This document shows positions 10,801 to 25,800 of a DNA stretch of 64,000 nt, piece by piece; positions within the stretch are counted from its first letter, which is position 1; every line of letters begins with the position of its first letter. Origin of the DNA: Petrosia ficiformis (Eukaryota; Porifera; Demospongiae; Haplosclerida; Petrosiidae); contig OX345636.1 in assembly GCA_947044365.1 (NCBI GenBank), forward strand, positions 6,282,001-6,346,000, written 5' to 3'. The translations under genes were made by a program, and so were the position numbers. The notes below the pieces were generated by a model, which had not been told where the DNA came from, searched no databases, and worked only from the letters and a program-made list of their open reading frames with translations.

Positions 10801-13800
10801 ATAGATAATGAGTATGTGTTTAATTAATCACATGATGTATATAACAATTATGTGTAAGAAACAAAATGGTTTGTGTAATTTGTGTTGATACAATTTATAT
10901 TACATAAAGTGTGTGTATTAAATATAAAACAATGAATCATGTCAAATATGTAAATATCAACTTGTAAATTTCATGTTCTTCTCTTATAATTATAATTATC
11001 ACTAATTACAATCCAATTATCTGTACATCACTAATTATAATATTATAAATCTCTTCCTGATGTTACATGTAATCATAATATTGTCCTGATTCATGTACTC
11101 CTCTTTCATATAATCACATTTCATCTACTAATTAATTTCCATTTATATGAGTCTGGTTGAGTTATTATGTGTACAAGACAGTATCTAGAGACATGTATCT
11201 GTATCCCAGCTGATACACAAGGTTTAGAGAGGATTAAAGTTTGTGAGATTATTATGATTATAATTATGTTAAAATTAATGATAATACATGAATTACAAGC
11301 TAGTAGATGAAATGTGAGTAGACAAAACAGTAGTAGATGAACCTGTTCTAAATAGTAATCATGAGAGGTGACATTATTATTACAATATCAGTTACATAAC
11401 ATAATAATAATTGATATAGATAACAGGTGATAATGATTACTGATCCAATTATCAATACTGTAATATATTAGAACTGGTAATGTTATATGTTTAATTAGGC
11501 CAATGCTAAAATTATATTCTGTATTTCCTGTGTTAAATAAATGACTTAGTTGTCACCTGTACCTTTATGTTAGCCTGCTCTTTGTTACTTGTTATTCTTT
11601 CTTTGATTTGAGATGTATATGCAACCTTACCACCTGTAGGTCAGCAGGCCTTATTTATCACTTCTTTGGTATATATATAGATCCATGTTTTATTGTGTTC
11701 AGTGAGTTAGTCAGTTGTTTGAATATTTTATTTAATAAAGATACTTTTAATTGTAAAAGTAAAGTTAAGTGAATCGACGCACGATACTACAATTGGCGAC
11801 GAGGATCACAGAACCATTATCTGACTCAGTATGTCTACTTCAACTGTTGGACAAATACAGGAATTTCAACCTGAATTGGAGTGCATCACTTCTTATATCG
11901 AACGACTTAATCTATTTCTTGCTGCTAATGATATTGCTGATAGGAAGAGAGTTCCAGTGCTCCTGAGTGTCATTGGTGCAAAGATATATACCTTACTACG
12001 CAACCTGATGGCACCAACCCTGCCACAAGATGCCACATTCGACGATCTCGTCAAGATTCTAAAGACACATTTTGAACCTCAACCAGTTATTATAGCCGAA
12101 CGCTTTCATTTTCATCGTCGTACTCAAGCTGTAGGAGAAACAATCTCGGACTACATAGCTCAGCTTCGGAAGCTGACACTGCATTGTAAGTATGGAGACC
12201 ATCTTGATGACGCCTTACGTGACCAATTTGTGTGTGGGATACGTAATGACGCTATTCAGAAGCGATTGCTCTCTGAGCCAGATCTTACTCTAATAAAGGC
12301 AATGCAAATTGCACAAGGAATGGAAGCGGCTGATCAAACTGCAAAAGCTCTCAAAGGAACAGAAGCGGTTGTACAGAAAGTCACATCATCAAAACCTTCT
12401 TTATGTTATCGCTGTGGGAGGACCAATCATACCTCGAGCGATTGCAAATTCAAGGACGCCAAGTGCCACAAATGTGGAAAAATTGGACATATCGCCACTG
12501 TATGTCGCTCTCGACCGAAGCAATACTCAAACTTCACTCGTCACAATAGCGGTCATCACAGGAATTCTCAACTCAAAGCGAAATGGATCAATGCTGAGAA
12601 AACGGAAGATATAGAAGAAGTTCCTCTGTATACTATCTGGAAACGAGCAGCACACCCCATTACGGTAGATGTGTCAGTGAACAACAAATTATTATTAATG
12701 GAAGTGGACACGGGAGCGGCCGTCTCCATCATATCAGAAAATACACAAAAGAGAATGTTTCCAGAAGCTACTCTCCACCCTACCAGTGTCCTCTTGAAGA
12801 CCTATTCTGGAGAACGATTAGCCGTTATTGGGGAATTGCAGACACAAGTTCACTACAAGGACCAAACGAAGGTGTTGAACTTACTTGTTGTAGAAGGAGA
12901 TGGCCCAAGCCTTCTTGGGAGAGACTGGTTAAAACACATCCAGCTAGATTGGAAGCAGATAACAACTATTGTGCAAGAAACTCATGGAACCCTTAACGCC
13001 TTGTTGCAGACTCATGTTGAGTTGTTCAAGGATGAATTAGGCACAGCTAACTCTTTTCAAGTTCGTTTACAGGTCAAACCTGATGCACAACCTAAATTTT
13101 GCAAGGCTCGTCCAGTACCTTTTGCTATCAAGTCGGCCATTGAACAAGAACTGGATAGATTAGAATCAAGTGGTATCCTAGAAAAAATTTCTCATAGTGA
13201 TTGGGCAGCACCTATTGTTGCTGTTCCAAAGAAGGATGGAAAATTTAGAATATGTGGGGACTACAAAGTCTCAGTTAATCAAGTTCTCGAGGTGGACCAG
13301 TATCCACTCCCTAAGCCGGAGGACCTCTTTGCAACCCTTGCAGGAGGCAAGAAGTTCTCTAAGTTGGACCTATCACAGGCATACCAACAACTACCACTAA
13401 ACGAAGAGTCGACGAGTTACGCTGTAATCAATACTCATAAGGGTTTATACCGTTATACTAGACTTCCATTTGGAATAGCCTCTGCTCCAGCAGTTTTTCA
13501 GAAATTTATGGATACAATGTTGCAGGGTATCCCACACGTCATTTGTTTCATCGACGACATTCTAGTTACAGGGAAGGATGATAACGATCACCTCCAAAAC
13601 CTGGCTAAGGTTTTCCAGATATTGCAACAAAATGGACTCCGACTAAAGCAGGACAAGTGCAAATTCTTGCAATATTCAGTCGAATATTTGGGGCAGAAAA
13701 TTGATGCAGAGGGAATACACGCTACAACAGAAAAGATGGATGCAGTTATGAAAGCACCAATCCCTCGCAATGTTTCAGAATTGAGGTCATTCCTGGGCCT

Positions 13801-16800
13801 GCTCAACTATTACGGAAAATTTCTGCCCAACCTTTCAATGATTCTGCACCCACTAAACCAACTTCTGCAAACTGGCCATCATTGGAAATGGGATGCTAGA
13901 TGTCACAGGGCTTTCAAAATAGCAAAGGATACCCTTCATTCAGCACAAGTGCTCGTACATTACAATCCATCATTACCTCTCAAGTTGGCCGCTGATGCTT
14001 CAGCATATGGCATTGGAGCGGTCATATCACATGTGCTACCAGACGGAAATGAGAAGCCCATTGCTTTCGCTTCTAGAACACTATCACCAAGTGAAAAGAA
14101 CTATGCTCAACTAGAGAAGGAGGCGTTGGCTTTGATATATGGAGTGAAAAAGTTTCACCAATACCTATATGGGCGCACATTCACCCTTATCACAGACCAT
14201 AAACCACTTATGACAATTCTAAGTCCAAAGAAAGGAATTCCTTCTTTGGCAGCTGCCAGATGACAAAGGTGGGCGTTATTCTTGTCTGCTTACACCTATG
14301 ACATTGAGTTCAAATCTTCACAGGACCATGCAAATGCAGATTGCCTATCAAGGTTACCTCTCGAGATAAAGGACAGTGTTGATTACGTTGCGGGAACTCA
14401 CCTTTTCAATATTGCACAGATGGAATCACTACCAGTAACCTGCCAACAAGTGCAAACAGCAACCAGAAATGACCCGCTGTTAAGCAAGATTCTCCTGTTC
14501 ACTAAGCAGGGCTGGCCAACTCAAGTTCAAGATGAATTCAAACCATTTTTTTCAAGACGCCAGGAACTATCTGTTGAAGATGAATGTCTACTTTGGGGGA
14601 TTCGAGTGATAATACCCAAGAAATTACAACAGCAAGTATTACAAGAACTTCACAGGGATCATCCAGGCATGACTAGAATGAAGTGTCTAGCTAGGAGTTT
14701 CCTGTGGTGGCCTGGTTTGGACAAGGATATTGAAAATCTAGTTAAATCCTGTTTGCCTTGCCAATCTGAGAAACCTTCACCAGCTGCAGCACCTTTACAT
14801 CTGTGGGTTTGGCCCACAAAACCATGGCAAAGAATCCATGTTGATTTCGCAGGACCATTTATGGGATCTATGTATTTAGTGGTGGTAGATGCTCACTCAA
14901 AGTGGCCGGAAGTGTATGAGATGTCAAGTACCACAGTGGCCAAGACCATTACCGTTCTCAGACATATATTTGCTGCCTATGGTCTACCGGAACAAGTTGT
15001 CTCAGACAATGGACCTCAATTTTCATCTAAAGATTTTGCTGACTTCATGAAGGAAAATGGTGTTAAGCATATCAAAAGTGCACCATATCATCCATCCTCC
15101 AATGGAGCAGCCGAGAGATTTGTACAAACCTTCAAATCAGCTATGAAAGCGGGAAGTCATGAAAATAGGACTCTGTCTCATTGTTTGGAAAACTTTTTGC
15201 TGACTTACCGAACTTCACCTCATGCTACTACCAATCAGTCACCATGCATCCTGTTTTTAAATCGTTCACTCAGAACCAGGTTAGATCTACTTCGACCAAA
15301 TATAGGAAGTCAAGTGTATCAAAAACAGTCCAATCAAGTTGCTCACCATGATCAACATGCTAAAGAGCGATCATTTTCATTAACTCAACAAGTGATGGTT
15401 AGGAATTTTCGTCCAGGAGCTACTTGGATACCTGGAGTTATCATACGCAAACTGGGTCCAATCACTTATTTAGTTAAAGTTCAAGGTAAATTATGTTGGA
15501 AGCGTCATATAGATCACATCCGTTCATGTGGAGATAACCTTACTCCCTCAACCGTAGGACCACCTGTTGATGGATCATTAGATTTAGAAGATGATTATTC
15601 CGTCCCAGTAAGATTTAACCCTCAGGAGGATATTCCACCTGATAATCGTGTGACCACTAGTCAAAATTCCTCTTCCACTACCCCTTCTCCAAATCACCGT
15701 TACCCTCATCGTGAACGTCATCCACCCAACCGGTTCATGTTTGGAACTAATTGAAGGAAATCATGTAAGTGTGGAGGAATGTAATATATTAGAACTGGTA
15801 ATGTTATATGTTTAATTAGGCCAATGCTAAAATTATATTCTGTATTTCCTGTGTTAAATAAATGACTTAGTTGTCACCTGTACCTTTATGTTAGCCTGCT
15901 CTTTGTTACTTGTTATTCTTTCTTTGATTTGAGATGTATATGCAACCTTACCACCTGTAGGTCAGCAGGCCTTATTTATCACTTCTTTGGTATATATATA
16001 GATCCATGTTTTATTGTGTTCAGTGAGTTAGTCAGTTGTTTGAATATTTTATTTAATAAAGATACTTTTAATTGTAAAAGTAAAGTTAAGTGAATCGACG
16101 CACGATACTACAAATACTTCACTAATTCAATATTATTATCAAACATGTGATGTACTAGTTATGTAATTTTAATAATGTGTGTAATAATATCATGTTACTA
16201 CAAAGGGTCTATATGTATTCATGTATGTAATGTTATATAATATACAATATGTTTTATTACCTGTATGTATGATAACTTTAGACACTCTGAAACAAAGTGT
16301 GTTGTTATGCAGATATTCTGTGTTGTTATCAGCATTGTAGGGTAGCTCCATGTGAGGAACGACTTGATGTTTAACCCATGAACCGGGTTTTGTATCTCCA
16401 TCCATTACTCTTGTACGAGCTGCTATTGGTGCATTGTTGTAGTCAACGATCGTTTCCACATGTCCCTTATCTTCCCTCCAGTTTAGCAATTGAATAGTAA
16501 TCTCACTATTCAATGGCCAGTTCAAAGTCTCATCATACTCCCCCTTCATGAGACGTACACCTACACTTAGGTGTGTATCTATATCAGCACCAAACCCGTT
16601 AGCATCAACACGTAGTTGTAATTTATATCCATTTGTTGTGGAGTAAAAAGGTACACTATACCACTCATCACCAACTCTCTTGTGTTCATTGTAGTTGTAC
16701 ATTGTAATTGTACATGGAGGGAGGAGGTGTGGGGACTGAGTCTCAGGAGGGATATACCAGGTTGGTATATCAGTACCTATTATAATAAATATAATAGTTA

Positions 16801-19800
16801 ATACATAAAATTAATTGACATAATTATAATATCTTCATGAGGTATAGTAACTATACTATTATTAGTAATGTGTAAATATATTTGAATAGTATATCATGAA
16901 AAGAAGTGGTCACAATATAACTGATCAGGAATGTATAATTATAATATGTGAGTGTTGTATATAATACAAAACTGTAGATATCTTTAATATACTATACTTT
17001 TATGTATAGTGTAATAACTAGCATACTGACAATAATTATTAATATATCTAGTTAATTACAATTATAGTACTGTATGTGGATATTGTATGGAATTGTTATA
17101 TCATACATGGACCTCCGTTCTCCACATGTAATATATTGTTATTGATGGTATGGTGTCATCACAGTATCAATATATTCCATGTGTACATTTGGAGGTATGC
17201 TATATCTGTTTTGTACATGTACATGTAGTATGGAAATAAAGTGGAAATGTTATTCCTTTCCAGTAGTTATGGAATAGTCTATGGATTCATTCCTTATCTT
17301 GTAAATAGACCTGTTAATTGTAGAATGTCATTTTTCTGTCAACATTTATCATGTGTCCCTCAATACAAGTGCTTATGAAACATGATATTTGTGTCCCTTT
17401 GATAATGGGTGTATAATTGGGATTTAAAATGTGTTGTTATTAATATCAGGTGTTATTAATTGTTTCACATACATCATGTATTTGTACTTTAGTATTCAAT
17501 TACATGTACACAATGTAACATGTATAATCAGGTTCATGTTTCATGTATATATCCTGACAGGGGTAGGGTTTATATCATACTATTGTAGTATAGTATCATA
17601 ATAACATCTAATATTATTTCATGCGTTTATTTACATGATGTACAAGTGTATAATTGTTATTATATCATCTAATATGTACTGGTGTGTCATCTATTATGTG
17701 CTGGTGTGTCATCTGTTACATGTATGTACTGGTGTGTCATCTATTATGTACCAGTGTGTCATCTGTTATGTACTGGTGTGTCATCTATTATGTACTGGTG
17801 TGTTATCTGTTATGTACTGGTGTGTCATCTATTATGTACTGGTGTCATCTGTTATGTACTGGTGTGTCATCTGTTACATGTATGTACTGGTGTGTCATCT
17901 ATTATGTACTGGTGTGTTATCTGTTAAGTACTGGTGTGTCATCTATTATGTACTGGTATGTCATCTGTTACATGTATGTACTGGTGTGTCATCTATTATG
18001 TACCAGTGTGTTATCTGTTATGTACTGCTGTGTCATCTGTTATGTACTGGTGTGTCATCTATTAATATGTACTGGTGTGTCATCTGTTACATGTATGTAC
18101 TGGTGTGTCATCTATTATGTACTGGTGTGTCATCTTTTATGTGCTGGTGTGTCATCTGTTATGTACTGGTGTGTCATCTATTATGTACAGTCATCTTTTG
18201 TGCACCAGTGTGTTGTGTGTTATGTACTAGTATGTCATTTTTTGTGTACTGGTGTGTCATCTGTTATGTACTGGAGTGTCATCTGTTATGTACAGGTGTG
18301 TCATCTGTTATGTACTGGTGTGCCATCTGTTATGTACTGGTGTGTCATCTGTTATGTACTGGTGTGTCATCTGTTACATGTATGTACTGGTGTGTCATCT
18401 GTTATGTACAGGTGTGTCATCTGTTATGTACTGGTGTGTCATCTGTTACATGTATGTACTGGTGTGTCATCTGTTATGTACGGGTGTGTCATCTATTATG
18501 TACTGGTGTGTCATCTGTTATGTACGGGTGTGTCATCTATTATGTACTGGTGTGTCATCTGTTATGTACTGATGTATCATTTATTATGTAATGGTGTGTC
18601 ATGCATTATGTAGTGTCATGTACTATGCTCTCGTGTGTCATTGATACACTGCTACATCATGGATGACACACTAGTACATAATAATTATTTTAGTACATAG
18701 TCTACATACAACATCCAATATTTATGAATATTTATCTTAAATCATCCCAATAAATGTTTTATAATTGATTTTTTAATAAATATATTATAATATTATCCCA
18801 TACTACACAAAGGATCAGTACATTTGAACATTGTTATCACGAATACAGTGTACATGTATATGTTTGCTAATAATATTAGTAGCCATATATTTGTCATAGC
18901 AACTGGGCTATAGAAACTTGCTACATGTATGTACATTTTGCTACTTCCACACACACAGATCTCTAATAAAGAAACTAGATCCTGTTTTTTGACACAAATA
19001 GGATACTGATGTCCTCGTAGATGACTAAGCTAATCATAATGGAAGGAGGTTAGTACCTATATAAAACAGTAGCCCATGTATGAATAAACTGTTCAATGAT
19101 ATGTAGGAGTGTTTGACATCTGTATTACACACTATACTAGTTAATTTATAAATACACAAAAGATTTTTAAATTTGCTTAAATTGTCATCCCGTTGTTTCT
19201 AAAAAATGAAATGAAATTAATCCAGCTCTAGTAACTACAGTACATGTACATGTACATTGTACATGTATAATTGTACATGTACATGTAAATGTGCATGTAC
19301 ATGTATGTCAATAAAACATCACTATACTGTACAGTAATTATTCAATAGATCTGCACTACAATACATTTACATTTCATGTACATGTACAATATCACAAAAT
19401 ATTCATTCATATCAACCCATCAAGTGTTTAGGAGTACATAATATTATATTAAATGTTCACTATTATCAGATAGAGTACGTTATGATAGGATGAGTAAATT
19501 ATACATTGTTATCATAAATACATGGTTACTATGGAAACATGTTACTTGTATTTACATATTAGTAGCTAATCACATGTACATATTTACCAAATAAAGCTAC
19601 TACATGTGTGTTTTATACAAAATTATAATGTTGATGATTATTAAATATGTCATATCTAATTGATAATTATACCTATGTACATTATGATGATATAACTTTA
19701 GGATATGAAAATTATATTACATATGATAATGAAGTAACTATATATACATGTATTATATAAAGTACATGTAATTGAATAATATATCCTATTAGAGGTTATT

Positions 19801-22800
19801 TGATTACATCATTTACATGATAATACATAAAAAGTAAACTGTGTCACACTGTGAGTCTGATATTTTGAGTGGTAAACTACTATACAAAACAATAATAACA
19901 GTATCCATTACATGTACTTGTTGTGTTCTACTACTGGTAATATAATGTTGATAAAACCCTTTAGTCTGGTAGTTCCTAAGTGTAGTTGAATAACATACTA
20001 GGTATATATGATTACAACTATTCTGTTTCCACATAATACAATAGAATCAAGCTTTCTTTTACCACTCATTTCATGAAGAATATCTGGTAAATCCCAGAGT
20101 ATGAAATATTGTGACATCATTTAAATAACCTCTCAACTATTTAAAAGAAGCTGGTATTTATCATTCATATTTTTAATCCTCATTTATTATGTACATGTAT
20201 TGTATTTGTATTGACCTCTTCATGATGAGATCATGTAGATATAATCAAAGATTGATATTAATATAAATGATGTTACATACATGCTAAGTGAGGGTTGGTT
20301 CTGCTGGTTAGTCTACTGTTCATCAGCTTATAGTCTAGTTAGATATTTGAGAAGATAGAAACAGCTGGTTTTGAAACTAGTTTTGGAATTAGTACAATGC
20401 TATGCTCTTCTGCCATCAAGGTATCTGGTGGCGTAAAAGTGCCTGACTAGATACCAGAAGTTCCATGGTTCAATCCCCATTCATAGTCCATGCAGACTTA
20501 TTTTATTTTATTATTTTTTCTAATACACATGTACATGTACCTTATAATATTAGCCTTATGTCTAAAGTAAACTAGTGTTTAATAGTACATGTACATATAT
20601 AGTAATACTTGTGCATGTACATACTGGATTGGATATACATGTACATGTATAGGTGTTTAGTATTGATATTGTACAGGTAGTGTTTAATATTATATATAGT
20701 AATACATGTACACACTGGATATACATGTACATGTAAAGGTGTTTAGTATTGATATTGTACAGGTAGTGTTTAATATTATATATAGTAATACATGTACACA
20801 CTAGATATACATGTACATGTATAGGTGTTTAGTATTGATATTGTACAGGTAGTGTTTAATATTATATATAGTAATACATGTACACACTGGATATACATGT
20901 ACATGTATGGGTGTTTAGTATTGATGTTGTACTGGTAGTGTATCAATGTAAATGTTGATACAAGTCACATGTACATGTATATAAGTGTCACTTTGTTTGT
21001 ATATTACTTGCTACATGTGACTGATTAGGTGTAAGTGATCCAACAGTAGCTGCATGTGTCAGTATACATGACTTACAGCTGGCAGTGAATAAAGTTTCAG
21101 CAGTTGTATTCAATTTGTGGTTTATACATGTACATGTATGGTTGGTTTAATTTACTGGACCATGTAGTTTTGGTATATAATTATAATTATTTTAAATAAT
21201 GTTTACAAAGAGATTTCTGAGCTAACATGATGTTTTTTCAAACTTTATTTTATAGTAAGTAGAAGTAGACATCTGCTTGTGACCAAGCTATAAACACAGA
21301 CAAAACAAAACAAAATTAGTATCTAATAGATTACTCATATATTTTGACTTCCCATTACTATTAGCTACTGATGTGCAGTGATTTCCCCCTGTATTTCCCA
21401 ATGGTCTTTGTAAATATTTATTATGATTATACATGTATATATATATATATATAATATTGCAAATAATATGATTATATATTGGCACAAACAGTGGTCTGAT
21501 GAAAACAACACCAACAGGAATAATGGATACATTCACACCATGTTTGTGAACTGATCAAATGTAATGTTTATCAAATGTTTACTATTAGATGTTTACTATA
21601 GTAAGCTCTATTTGGTTGTATTCAATAATTGAGTATACTCCAGTATTTTAGTGTTTTCAACATAGTGGTGCTGGCACGAAAATCAAAGGATATTTAATTG
21701 CATTCCTTTGATCATGTCAAAGGGAAATGACATTGCATAGAGTAGTGCAACACCTCTCTTCAACTCTTTAGCTAGAACCTTGCATTAATCTTCTCAATAG
21801 GAGAGATGTATATCTGAACTAACAATTTGAGTTTACATAATACAGAGTGTAATGTCATTTCTAAATGAGACTTTTAATTTGTGCTCTGAAGTGCCAGATT
21901 AAGATTGATGTTTATGTATCACATGACATTTCACATGATTGTATATAATTTCATTATACTAGTATTAACATTTGGGGAATCAGATATACAATAAGCTAAG
22001 CTGACTTCTCCGGTTACAACACATAACTGGAAAAAGAGGTTGGTAATATCACAAGGGCCACTCCCCTATGTCATTGACTATTACATGTATGTAGCACAGC
22101 AAAGCATGTTTGTGAGTACCCCTAGCCACTTTAGCATCGCTAGGATGAGGGTACCGTGCTTGGACCAGCAGAGTCGGTACCCCTAGCAAATTAGCATCAC
22201 TAGGATGAGGGTACCATGCTGCTAAATTCAGAGGTAGCATGACCTTACTCAGTCACACCCCCCTAGCCATGTCCAATAATGGCATACCCAGCTAGCCCAC
22301 ACCTACATTTAGATAGGGGAGTGTATGTCGGCACCCGCCATGCCCAAGCGAATGTCCCACTCCTGAAAGGAGCGGAAATTGGAAATAACTAAACAATACA
22401 CAACACACAACACAGACATCACATGTAAATAAACGGTAGAACAACAAAATTGAGATGACAAATACAATTGAGGGTGGGTGGGGGGGGGGGGGGAGGGAAA
22501 GCTGGTGAATGGAGAGAGTAGACTCGATAATCTTTACTTGCACGAGGCAGTTGCTTGGTCCTGTGTGCATGCGTGCATGCTGTGAAAGGAGCAGCCCCTC
22601 CCCCAACTGTTAACTATCTTTAAACCTGCTGTCTAAACATCATTTAACATTTTGGGAATCAGATATACAATAAGCTAAGCTGACTTCTCCGGTTACAACA
22701 CATAACCAGAAAAAGAGGTTGGTAATATCGCAAGGGCCACTCCCCTATGTCATTGACTATTACATGTATGTAGCACAGCAAAGCATGTTTTTGAGTACCC

Positions 22801-25800
22801 CTAGCCACTTTAGCATCGCTAGGATGAGGGTACTGTGCTTGGACCAGCAGAGTCGGTACCCCTAGCAAATTACCATCACTAGGATGAGGGTACCATGCTG
22901 CTAAACTCAGAGGTAGCATGACCTTACTCAGTCACACCCCCCTAGCCATGTCCAATAATGGCATACCCAGCTAGCCCACACCTACATTTAGATAGGGGAG
23001 TGTATGTCGGCACCCGACATCCTCCAGTAGTGCATTCATGCACTACACTCCCCAATCAGGACGTACACCCATAGATATACCTGTACTAATTTGTGTACCT
23101 ATGAGACCCACTCTACCCAACAACTAGTATGTGAGGTAGACTTACAGATCAACTTGCAAGTAAACTAATACCATAGGAAAAACAAATTGAAATGTTTTAA
23201 ATTGTGTACATCAAACATAAACATAAACATAGGACATTTCTGAACACAAAAGTTAGTATCCTTATTATAATTGTGTCCGGGACCAGGGGACTTTATTTGG
23301 TCATGAGCCAATCATGAGACATTTATGTGTGCATACTCACCGCTGCCACCCGGCGAGCACTGATGGAATGGACATGAGGCACTCTCTCGAGGTTCTAATG
23401 TATGTGGCATAGGCTGCTGATTTCCACCTGCCTAGTATCTTAATGAGGGAGTCACTCAAGCCAACTCCTGCAGCCGTTGTAGCTGCCCCGATCCTGAAGC
23501 TGTGGCAAGTGTACAAAGAGGTGTCAACCCTGCGACCTGCAGCACCTGCCGGACTGCTGCGACAAAGTGAGTGCGGGACAGTGGTGTGCCATCCCTAAAT
23601 ATAAACAGCGGGCCAGGGGTTGCTTGGCGAATGGCCAGGTATACCTGGTGTTTAATAGTACATGATGTTATAGGAGATGTAGAAAGAGAGAAAGAAAGAA
23701 AGAAAGAAAGAAAGACACCTGAGACAATGGAAAAATGAAAAAGAGAGTTGCCTCAGGTGGGATTCGAACCCACGACGAAATTAGCCTTATGTCTAAAGTA
23801 GACTAGTGTTTAATAGTACATGTACATGTATATAGTAATACTTGTACATGTACACACTGGATATACATGTACATGTATAGGTGTTTAGTGTTGATGTTGT
23901 ACTGGTAGTGTATACATGTAAGTGTTGATATATACAAGTCACATGTACATGTATGATAAACCAGTACATGTAAGTGTATATACTGTACATGTACATGTAT
24001 AGGTGTTTAGTATTGATGTTGTACTGGTAGTGTATACATGTAAGTGTTGATACAAGTCACATGTACATGTATGATAAACCAGTACATGTAAGTGTATATA
24101 CTGTACATGTACATGTATAGGTGTTTAGTATTGATGTTGTACAGGTAGTGTATACATGTAAATGTTGATACAAGTCACATGTACATGTATATAAGTGTCA
24201 CTTTGTTTGTATATTACTTGCTACATGTGACTGATTAGGTGTAAGTGAACCAACAGTAGCTGCATGTGTCAGTATACATGACTTACAGCTGGCAGTGAAT
24301 AAAATTTCAGCAGTTGTATTCAATTTGTGGTTTATACATGTACATGTATGGTTGGTTTAATTTTACTGGACCATGTAGTTTTGGGTCAATATATAATTAT
24401 ATTTTAAATAATGTTTACAAAGTGTTTTCTGAGCTTGCATGATATTGTAAACTTTATTTTGATTCCAATAGCATCTCAGAAGACAAGAAAGTTCTTCGCA
24501 ATGACTCCTTCATCAGCAATTCTCTTCAAAACTTCCTCCAAGCTCTCTAGGTACTGAGTAAGGGTAGATCCAGACACCAAAATATCATCAATGTAACAAT
24601 GTGTCCTATTTTGATTATAATCTGAGCTGGCTTGAAATGGGATTCCCTGATCAATGAACTGTGAGAAACACTAGCATAGTAAGTGCAGATTTTTAACTAA
24701 CAATGTAGAGTACTTAGGCTATGTAATAGATGAGAAGGGATTGCATTCCTAAGACAAAAAGCTTGAAGCTATTCGTGATGCCCCAGTACCCTAGAATGTG
24801 CAACAGATGAGATTCCTGCTAGGGCTTGTCTACTACAATCAGGGATGCATTTAGGGGGGGGGGGGGGGCATTCGCCCTCCCTAGGGGAGCTCCTGCCCCC
24901 CCTAGACTTTCATGAGTGTGACGTAAAAGTAAATACCACATGCATAGTCAACACAAAGTGTGTATGTATTTATCTTAACTTCAGTACAATCATCACTGAG
25001 ATATGTATCTCATTATGGAAATCCTATTCATGAGCTTTTGTGTGTTACTATACACATGTGTACTTTATAATCAATAGTATGTGGTTACTTATATCTTGTG
25101 TTAGGGATATATGTACATGCATATGTAATAATTATAATCTTCTCCTATCTTGATCACTGTGTGGTAATGATTCACTATATCTATAGTCCTGGTAACAGGA
25201 TCAATTGAAATATATGATTTTTCTAGAATTGATAATTGAATTTGGTCATTCCAATCAAACTTATAATCACACCTAAGCTCATAAAGGAATCATACATACA
25301 TCTTGATAGCTAGTCGAGGTGGACTATAACTGAAATGATTTAATTGCAAACATTCCTGTCTTATTGCCTGGACTATAGACACAGTGGTTTGATTTTACAT
25401 GTACATGTACATTGTATGACATGAGTGTATGGGAATGAGACTGTGTAATAATACATGTACGTATGTCATATGAACAGATGTTGTATATTGTCAGTATACT
25501 AATACTCTTATCTACAAGTACATGTAACTTGTGATATTTACTAGTAACATAATTATAAAGTCTATAAAGACACATTAGTTTACTAAATCATATACATGTA
25601 TATACTCAGGAGCGCATGGACCCCTCCGAAAGTGGGGAAGGAGCGTACAGCTGCAAACACTAAGCAAACAAGGTGGAGGCGCTACGTGGCTGACAATACA
25701 CAAAATTAAATCACATTGGTAGTTAGGAATTAGATAAGCTTTTTGGGTTCATTGTTAATTATAAATGAAATGGTAATGTACAGACCAGAAGTAGACAAAG

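Larger units (their letters stand above)
11459..16112 (+). mobile_element. Ty3/gypsy LTR retrotransposon, nearly intact
   Basis: Two 333-bp LTRs (TG...CA) appear identical by eye and flank gag-pol. The 5-bp target duplication AATAC lies at 11454-11458 and 16113-16117. The second copy of the host duplication (around 26490-26515) shows the empty site with a single AATAC. A primer-binding region starts right after the left LTR (ATTGGCGACGAGG), and a purine-rich GTGGAGGAA precedes the right LTR. One in-frame TGA interrupts pol. Identical LTRs imply a recent insertion. Confidence 0.95.

Noticed and set aside
13588..13806. 72-aa minus-strand frame
   Set aside because: Antisense shadow of the gypsy reverse transcriptase.
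17635..18613. Frames of over 300 codons with a repeating Cys-rich sequence
   Set aside because: All three frames are open at once because of a 22-bp stop-free tandem repeat; no codon signal distinguishes one frame.
20405..20480. Functional tRNA gene
   Set aside because: A and B boxes are exact but the T stem and acceptor stem do not pair.
22049..22919. Paired minus-strand frames starting MLPLNLAAWYPHP and MLPLSLAAWYPHP
   Set aside because: They mirror the duplicated terminal block of the DIRS-like element; the shared text reflects duplication, not a conserved protein.
23755..23775. tRNA gene on the minus strand
   Set aside because: Only the T arm is present; the rest of the cloverleaf is missing and a GAAA tail follows, so it is a SINE fragment.
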